64,000 bases of DNA from Yersinia massiliensis. Its GTDB lineage: Bacteria; Pseudomonadota; Gammaproteobacteria; Enterobacterales; Enterobacteriaceae. The DNA lies in assembly GCF_003048255.1 (NCBI RefSeq), contig NZ_CP028487.1, positions 1,984,001 through 2,048,000 on the forward strand, in the 5' to 3' direction. Made by a program: the position numbers and the translations under genes. Below, in pieces: positions 60,166 through 64,000 of the stretch. Each line of letters opens with the position of its first letter. Position 1 is the stretch's first letter. The notes below the pieces were generated by a model. It was not told the DNA's origin, did no database searches, and saw only the letters and a program-made list of their open reading frames with translations.

Positions 60166-60392
60166 TAAATAGCCCCATAGTTAGGTTGATCTTCAGGCAC
60201 GTTCTGAATGATATTGCGGGAAGAAAGAGGGTGCTCAACATGCGCCCATGTTGTACTGGGCCTACCATCTTTGCGTTCGATGAAAAAAATGCCATTTTCT
60301 CGTAAGCATTCACACTGCTTCTTGGGTTGAACAAAACCAGTGATCTCTTCCAATTCAGCGCGAGTTAGTAATTTTCCGCTATCTTCGCTCAT
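60165..60392 (-). CDS. DUF4224 domain protein, probable excision cofactor
   Basis: 75 residues from the ATG at 60392 (MSEDSGKLLTRAEL), preceded by GGAG. The motif LTRAELEEITGFVQPKKQCECLRENGI is the DUF4224 signature, a short helix-turn-helix-like protein regularly encoded just before phage integrase genes. A role like that of Xis is an inference from position. TAATG overlap with the integrase start; the leader has the shared GTGTGGAGTA motif. Confidence 0.85.
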   Translation of the reverse strand: MSEDSGKLLTRAELEEITGFVQPKKQCECLRENGIFFIERKDGRPSTTWAHVEHPLSSRNIIQNVPEDQPNYGAI

Positions 60393-60496
60393 GGGGTTTA
60401 CTCCACACTGTTTATTTAAAAGCCCGCCGCACACGGGTCGTGACTAGAGTCATTCTATCGCTGGTGGATAGCATTGTACCGATGCTGTAGTAATCA

Positions 60497-60673
60497 TCAT
60501 TGTTTCCTCGCATAGAGAACGCCATCAACCGGCAGGCATTCATATTCAGGTGGTAGACCTTGCTGTTGGATGTCGGCTATACAGTTCTTATCATCCGGAT
60601 AGACGTAGCCTTGCGGCTCGTACTGGCACGGCTGAAAGGTGTAGCAGACGAGTAGAAACAGGCCGTACATCAT
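60497..60673 (-). CDS. DUF1482-like small protein
   Basis: 58 residues, start ATG at 60673 overlapping the stop of the HD protein (ATGA). The sequence begins MMYGLFLLVCYTFQPC and has four Cys (C10, C16, C31, C46) with a Pro/Tyr-rich body. It resembles DUF1482 proteins (YebW-like) of lambdoid phages in hydrophobic start and cysteine spacing. The short hydrophobic N-terminus could be a signal peptide. Function unknown. Confidence 0.7.
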   Translation of the reverse strand: MMYGLFLLVCYTFQPCQYEPQGYVYPDDKNCIADIQQQGLPPEYECLPVDGVLYARKQ

Positions 60674-61200
60674 GATTGAGTGGCCGCAGTTAACTCATTG
60701 AGTCGTGCCGCGAATACGACACGGATCTGGCTTGGCGTCATTGGCACTATTGCAATGTCAGCCAGAGGGATACTCTCAAGCATCGGCCATTCCTTACCAT
60801 CATCGATGTCTAGTTCTTGGCGTTCGGTTGCCAGCATAATCAGATCGCAGTAATGGACGACTTCTGACTTTTCCGCAGGAAGCCCAAACTTTTCACGAAT
60901 GGCCATATCGATTCGATGCTCAATAACTTTGTAATCAGGCAGTAGGCGTTTAAGAGGGGAGGGAATATCTCTGCAATATGCCTCGCTTGCATCATGCAAT
61001 AAGGCTTCAAGAGCGAATTCTTCCGGCACAATTTGACTCATTAACCAGCAGTGTTGAGCTACGGAATAGAATACTGGTAATTGCCCAGCAAAACGGCAGT
61101 CATTGGATAAGCCTTGAATAATATCTTTATCGCTAATACTGCTAGGAATAGGATTTAAATAATCAAAGGTCAAACCTGAATAAGTAGTAATACAAGTCAT
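60670..61200 (-). CDS. Phage HD-domain phosphohydrolase
   Basis: 176 residues from the ATG at 61200 (MTCITTYSG), with GGAG nine bases upstream. HD motif: His in SVAQHCWLMSQ, HD in ALLHDASEAYCRDIPSPLKR, Asp in HYCDLIMLATERQ. This pattern matches the YfbR/5'-nucleotidase-like phosphohydrolases that phages carry in the early left operon. Probably acts on deoxynucleotides; the substrate is not known. Confidence 0.88.
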   Translation of the reverse strand: MTCITTYSGLTFDYLNPIPSSISDKDIIQGLSNDCRFAGQLPVFYSVAQHCWLMSQIVPEEFALEALLHDASEAYCRDIPSPLKRLLPDYKVIEHRIDMAIREKFGLPAEKSEVVHYCDLIMLATERQELDIDDGKEWPMLESIPLADIAIVPMTPSQIRVVFAARLNELTAATQS

Positions 61201-61293
61201 AAATATACTCCACACGGTTTTTAGGTAATACCCCGCCAAATACCCTATTGCTGGGATATTTGAAGTGATACTATTAAATTAAGGTTTAATTAA

Positions 61294-61377
61294 TTACGCT
61301 TTAAATTTACCGATAAACGTTTCAACTTTGTCTAAATCACTAATAAACGTTGCTACATCAGTTTGGCGTTCACTCAT
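61294..61377 (-). CDS. Small phage protein (27 aa)
   Basis: 27 codons starting MSERQTDVATFISDLDKVE and ending ..GKFKA, with RBS GAGAGG 8 bases upstream. Amphipathic, soluble, unrecognised. It lies between the HD phosphohydrolase and the divergent regulator-type gene. Support: RBS, compact frame and the densely packed early phage operon. Confidence 0.55.
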   Translation of the reverse strand: MSERQTDVATFISDLDKVETFIGKFKA

Positions 61378-61423
61378 TTTGGCTACCTCTCATTAAGCGG
61401 CACCTGCCGCGTTTAGTAACTCC

Positions 61424-61506
61424 ACACACAGAGAAGTGCACCGATCCGGGGGCTTTATACTGTACAGGTTTAAAGGAAAACCCGTCCGGAGCACTTCTCT
61501 GTGTGT
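61424..61506. repeat. Perfect 16-bp inverted repeat
   Basis: ACACACAGAGAAGTGC (61424-61439) and its exact complement GCACTTCTCTGTGTGT (61491-61506) enclose 51 bases, with partly paired CCGATCCGGG/CCCGTCCGG inside the arms. In RNA it would form a long stem. It lies in the control region between divergent phage genes. Confidence 0.9.
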
Positions 61507-61657
61507 AAAAAGTGCGGCTGGCCATAACTGGTGTTGGCAGGCGCAGCCGCTAAAGACACAGCACAGCAATGGAACTCAAATCAGTGCCTGTTTACTTCTC
61601 CACCTCAGGCGGCGGTGGTATCTTGGGAGTTCTCACACAACCAAGAAGGAATGCGAT

Positions 61658-62125
61658 ATGAGCAGTCATTCAATTCTGTGGCATGAAATTTCTACTGATG
61701 TATGCAAGAAGCTAAACGTCTCCGAACTGTTTTTTTCTCATGGAGACTACCGAGATAAAATTGAAGTTCGACAGGCTAGGGCAAGTGCCTATTTGATCCT
61801 CATTCTTGAGTTAACACTGCAAGAACATCGCGATAAGTATTCAGTTCCATCAGTAAGCCTTTCTGGTGCCGCGGCCCTACATCATAAAATCTTTTTAAAA
61901 ACAAAGTGGTTACCGCAAACCATCAGAGATCTCAGTTATGAGGACTGTCTGTTTGTTCTGTTGGAAGATCTTCATCCTGAAAACCTTTCAACTGAATCCC
62001 AAAATTATTTAAAAATTCTCGAAATTCAGAAATCTGTTTTTGTGCCAGACCAACTTCTGTTGGAAGAGTGGACTCCTGAGAAGTACGGACACCATACAAG
62101 CCGCCTTTATCAAGACAACCAATAA
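61658..62125 (+). CDS. Phage-associated protein (ECs1072-like), unknown function
   Basis: 155 residues from the ATG at 61658 (MSSHSILWHEISTDVCKKL), with GAAGGA 8 bases upstream; the open frame continues upstream to 61436 but that part looks like non-coding leader. Helical, with Leu-rich LILILELTLQEHRDKY and SLSGAAALHHKIFL, a pattern I associate with ECs1072-type phage proteins. It is on the plus strand amid minus-strand early genes and overlaps the antisense gene 61932-62285 by 194 bases. Confidence 0.65.
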   Translation: MSSHSILWHEISTDVCKKLNVSELFFSHGDYRDKIEVRQARASAYLILILELTLQEHRDKYSVPSVSLSGAAALHHKIFLKTKWLPQTIRDLSYEDCLFVLLEDLHPENLSTESQNYLKILEIQKSVFVPDQLLLEEWTPEKYGHHTSRLYQDNQ

Positions 62126-62285
62126 CCTCCCGACTCCAACAGGCTGCTGATACTAAATCACTTTCCATAGCGGCCTTTTTGCGGACAAAAACTTTCACCG
62201 TATCGAGCCGATACTCTAACCACGCTAAGAGTTCCTCAGCACTTAAATCAGCTGCGTAAATGTACGGTTCGCGCTCTGCACTCAT
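61932..62285 (-). CDS. Hypothetical early phage protein
   Basis: 117 residues from the ATG at 62285 (MSAEREPYIYAADLSAEELL), preceded by GTGTGGAGTAAC as in two neighbouring phage genes. Helical; residues 1-55 look like a genuine small phage protein (EELLAWLEYRLDTVKVFVRKK), while the rest lies opposite the 3' end of the plus-strand gene and has a less typical composition. It is the first gene behind the left operators. Function unknown. Confidence 0.6.
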   Translation of the reverse strand: MSAEREPYIYAADLSAEELLAWLEYRLDTVKVFVRKKAAMESDLVSAACWSREVIGCLDKGGLYGVRTSQESTLPTEVGLAQKQISEFREFLNNFGIQLKGFQDEDLPTEQTDSPHN

Positions 62286-62393
62286 GCTTGTTACTCCACA
62301 CTGTTAACCCTGTTTAGCGAATCATCCGGTGTTTCTATGCCACCGGCAGCTACTACGTGGGCGTCCTGCCTGTTCGCTATTGATGAACTAAAT

Positions 62394-62441
62394 CTAATTT
62401 AACTTAGATTTTGTGTCAATGATAAATCTAATTAAACTTAG
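62394..62441. promoter_or_regulatory. Left operator pair of the phage repressor
   Basis: CTAATTTAACTTAG (62394-62407) and CTAATTAAACTTAG (62428-62441), 34 bases apart, are near-palindromic and match the two sites beside cro. They lie between cI and the leftward early gene, the position of lambda OL. Confidence 0.85.
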
Positions 62442-62480
62442 TTTTTTAGGCACAAGACTCTGGAAAGAGTCGAATTTTAG

Positions 62481-63113
62481 TTAGAGTTCGTACTGTACGC
62501 CGCGAACTACACCGATGATGGTGCAATTGCCATTGATTGGAATATTGCTATAGCGTGGGTTTAGCGGGACTAAAAATTTGTGCGGGCCATCAATTAATAG
62601 TTTTTTGACTGTAGCTTCATTAGTTCCAGCTAGACGAGCAACGACTATTTTACCACTGGCAGCTTCTACCTCTGGATCTACGATAACGACTGCACCTTCA
62701 GGAATACTTGGCAGCCCGTAGGGGTTAGTCATAGAGTCACCTTTCACTCGTAGGCCAAATGATGTAGGTGAAACCCTCAGCCCTGTATCCATCCATTCAT
62801 CAACGTTTTCAAGAAGTTCAGCTGCAGCAGTCTCCGTAAAAGCACCAGCCTGAACCCAAGAGAGAATAGGGATTCTTCGGACATTAGATATTACTGGCTC
62901 TGCACCGCCAAAATCTACACCATATAGAATATAACCCTCTGATGTATTGAAGAATTTAGCTAATTTTATCAGAGACTCGCCTTTAGGGACATTGAGGTCT
63001 TTTTCCCAATAACCAACGGAGACGTCAGACACACCACAGTAAACACCTAAGGCTTTCTGTGTTGTTTTTGATGCTGTTCTTAGCCGTTTAATTCGCTGCC
63101 CAACTGATTCCAT
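62481..63113 (-). CDS. Phage CI-like repressor (S24/LexA type)
   Basis: 210 residues. N-terminal helix-turn-helix (RIKRLRTASKTTQKALGVYCGVSDVSVGYWE), C-terminal peptidase domain with self-cleavage Ala-Gly in WVQAGAF (about residues 87-93), catalytic Ser in GDSM (about 126) and Lys in ATVKKLL. It keeps the lysogenic state and should be inactivated by RecA upon DNA damage. Operators lie on both sides of the gene. It is divergent from the cro-like gene. Confidence 0.93.
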   Translation of the reverse strand: MESVGQRIKRLRTASKTTQKALGVYCGVSDVSVGYWEKDLNVPKGESLIKLAKFFNTSEGYILYGVDFGGAEPVISNVRRIPILSWVQAGAFTETAAAELLENVDEWMDTGLRVSPTSFGLRVKGDSMTNPYGLPSIPEGAVVIVDPEVEAASGKIVVARLAGTNEATVKKLLIDGPHKFLVPLNPRYSNIPINGNCTIIGVVRGVQYEL

Positions 63114-63137
63114 GAACTTATCCTAATCAACATGAAG

Positions 63138-63200
63138 CTAAGTTATCTTAGTTTTAATTGACCAAAGATAAATTTGATTTTAATATCTAAGATAACTTAG
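63138..63200. promoter_or_regulatory. Right operator pair between cI and cro
   Basis: CTAAGTTATCTTAG (63138-63151) and its exact reverse complement CTAAGATAACTTAG (63187-63200), the latter ending immediately before the cro ribosome site. A weaker AAAGATAAATTTGATTT lies between them. Binding would block both divergent promoters. Confidence 0.88.
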
Positions 63201-63212
63201 ATGGAGGGTGCT

Positions 63213-63413
63213 ATGACTACTGATGAATTAGAGAACTATTTCGGCGATGCGAACCTCGTTGCTGAATTTTATGGAGTATCGCCTGAGGCCATTTATCAAT
63301 GGAGAAAACGGCCAGGGCGATTGATTCCTAAAGGCCGAGCAGCAGAAGCCGCGCTAAGAACAGATGGCGCTCTGAGGTTCAATCCCGCTCTCTATAAAAA
63401 CAATAGAGCTTAG
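63213..63413 (+). CDS. Cro-like phage regulator
   Basis: 66 residues from the ATG at 63213, which has GGAGG six bases upstream; the ATG at 63201 lies before that RBS. Helix-turn-helix LVAEFYGVSPEAIYQWRKRPGR followed by GRAAEAALRTDGALRF, as in Cro proteins of HK022-type lambdoid phages. It should compete with CI for the CTAA..CTTAG operators. Confidence 0.85.
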   Translation: MTTDELENYFGDANLVAEFYGVSPEAIYQWRKRPGRLIPKGRAAEAALRTDGALRFNPALYKNNRA

Positions 63414-63450
63414 TAAGTCCAAATAAAACCACCAAAGAGGAAGAAACATT

Positions 63451-63978
63451 GTGGATAACAAAGACTTTCCAACTCAGCCGGATATCAGTGACGCAATACA
63501 TCAGCTGATCACTCAAACGGCTGGCAAGTATGACGCGATGGCAAGACAGCTTTGTCCGCTGACTGGTACCGAGAATGCATTACGTAATCGGGTGCGCCAG
63601 CTTGCAGGGCAGGTGGTGCCATTTGGGATGGCGGTAGAGATGGAATCAATCTCTGGACGTTCCGATATTACCGAAGCTATGTGCAAGCGTGCTGGTGGTG
63701 TTTTTGTGAAACTGCCGGAGGTTAATGACATTGGCAACGATGAGCTGCTTATCAAATTTAACGATCTGCTGGTGGCTTTGGGTGATTTTGGTCGTGCTCA
63801 CAATGAGTTTACGGCTGATGGAATTTTAGATCGCGATGAGACTAAGCGGCTAAAAGCAAAGGGGTATATAGCGCAGTCAATTATTGCAGAGATTATTGCG
63901 ATATCGGTGATGTTATGGGGTGACGCCCCAGTGTGCGGCACTGAGGCGTCGGGTGCATTAACTAAACGTGTGGAGTAA
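63451..63978 (+). CDS. YmfL-family phage regulator (CII-like)
   Basis: 175 residues, GTG start with AGAGGAAGAAA upstream. N-terminal DNA-binding part (DISDAIHQLITQTAGKYDAMARQL) and helical C-terminus; resembles YmfL of the e14 prophage, which takes the CII position after cro in many lambdoid phages. It probably regulates the lysis/lysogeny decision or replication start, by inference. The next gene begins at 63986 (ATGAACATTGTAGCG) and is cut by the window edge; it is probably a replication protein. Confidence 0.82.
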   Translation: MDNKDFPTQPDISDAIHQLITQTAGKYDAMARQLCPLTGTENALRNRVRQLAGQVVPFGMAVEMESISGRSDITEAMCKRAGGVFVKLPEVNDIGNDELLIKFNDLLVALGDFGRAHNEFTADGILDRDETKRLKAKGYIAQSIIAEIIAISVMLWGDAPVCGTEASGALTKRVE

Positions 63979-64000
63979 TTAACGCATGAACATTGTAGCG

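Noticed and set aside
61436..61657. Upstream extension of the plus-strand ORF at 61658
   Set aside because: It starts inside a perfect inverted repeat, has odd composition (Cys, Trp, Arg-rich) and no RBS; the internal ATG at 61658 has a good RBS and a conserved-looking start.

Overview
The window is chromosomal DNA of a gamma-proteobacterium of the order Enterobacterales, most probably a Yersinia of the enterocolitica group rather than Y. pestis. This is inferred from the close similarity of the housekeeping proteins to enterobacterial ones (FliA/FliZ, PutA/PutP, CycA, UvrY/UvrC/PgsA), the moderate G+C, and the gene order around the flagellin locus. About 48 kb of ordinary core chromosome lies between the ends of two different prophages.

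Bases 1 to about 10,900 are the right end of a lambda-like siphovirus prophage: the C-terminal part of the tape measure protein, then homologues of lambda M, L, K, I and J, an unrecognised tail gene and a side tail fibre. Small cargo genes (morons) with their own hairpin terminators sit between H and M and between M and L. The phage/host junction is probably between 10,650 and 11,000, where there is a G10 tract, a 10-bp inverted repeat and a 14-bp direct repeat.

Bases 11,047-16,000 hold an AlkA-like DNA glycosylase, a large membrane HD-GYP signalling protein and an AraC-type regulator. Bases 16,249-23,030 are a flagellar cluster: fliT-fliS-fliD on the minus strand, and fliC, fliB (flagellin lysine methylase), fliA and fliZ on the plus strand. 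Sigma-28 promoters are readable in front of fliC and fliD, and a less perfect one precedes fliA. A cysteine/cystine cluster follows (dcyD, tcyJ, tcyL, tcyN), then a small toxin-antitoxin-like pair.

The middle part is metabolic: putA and putP (divergent, with GTTGCA PutA-type operator motifs), efeUOB iron uptake under a Fur box, wrbA, a Cro/CI-type membrane regulator broken by an in-frame amber codon, nanM, and the complete pyrimidine-degradation operon rutABCDEFG. The rut operon has a readable sigma-54 promoter and divergent rutR. Then come cycA with a (CTGT)n repeat in its leader, a tRNA-Lys with a CUU anticodon, an overlooked 27-codon membrane ORF, a methyltransferase, small membrane proteins, a cupin, amyA, glpM, yecF, uvrY-uvrC and pgsA.

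The tRNA cluster Gly-Cys-Leu (glyW-cysT-leuZ) at 58.7-59.0 kb is the integration site of a second prophage. Its early region runs from the integrase (59,143) through a DUF4224 protein, small genes and an HD phosphohydrolase to a CI-like repressor, a Cro-like protein and a YmfL-like regulator. Four copies of a 14-bp palindromic operator flank the repressor gene. The window ends at the start of the next phage gene.
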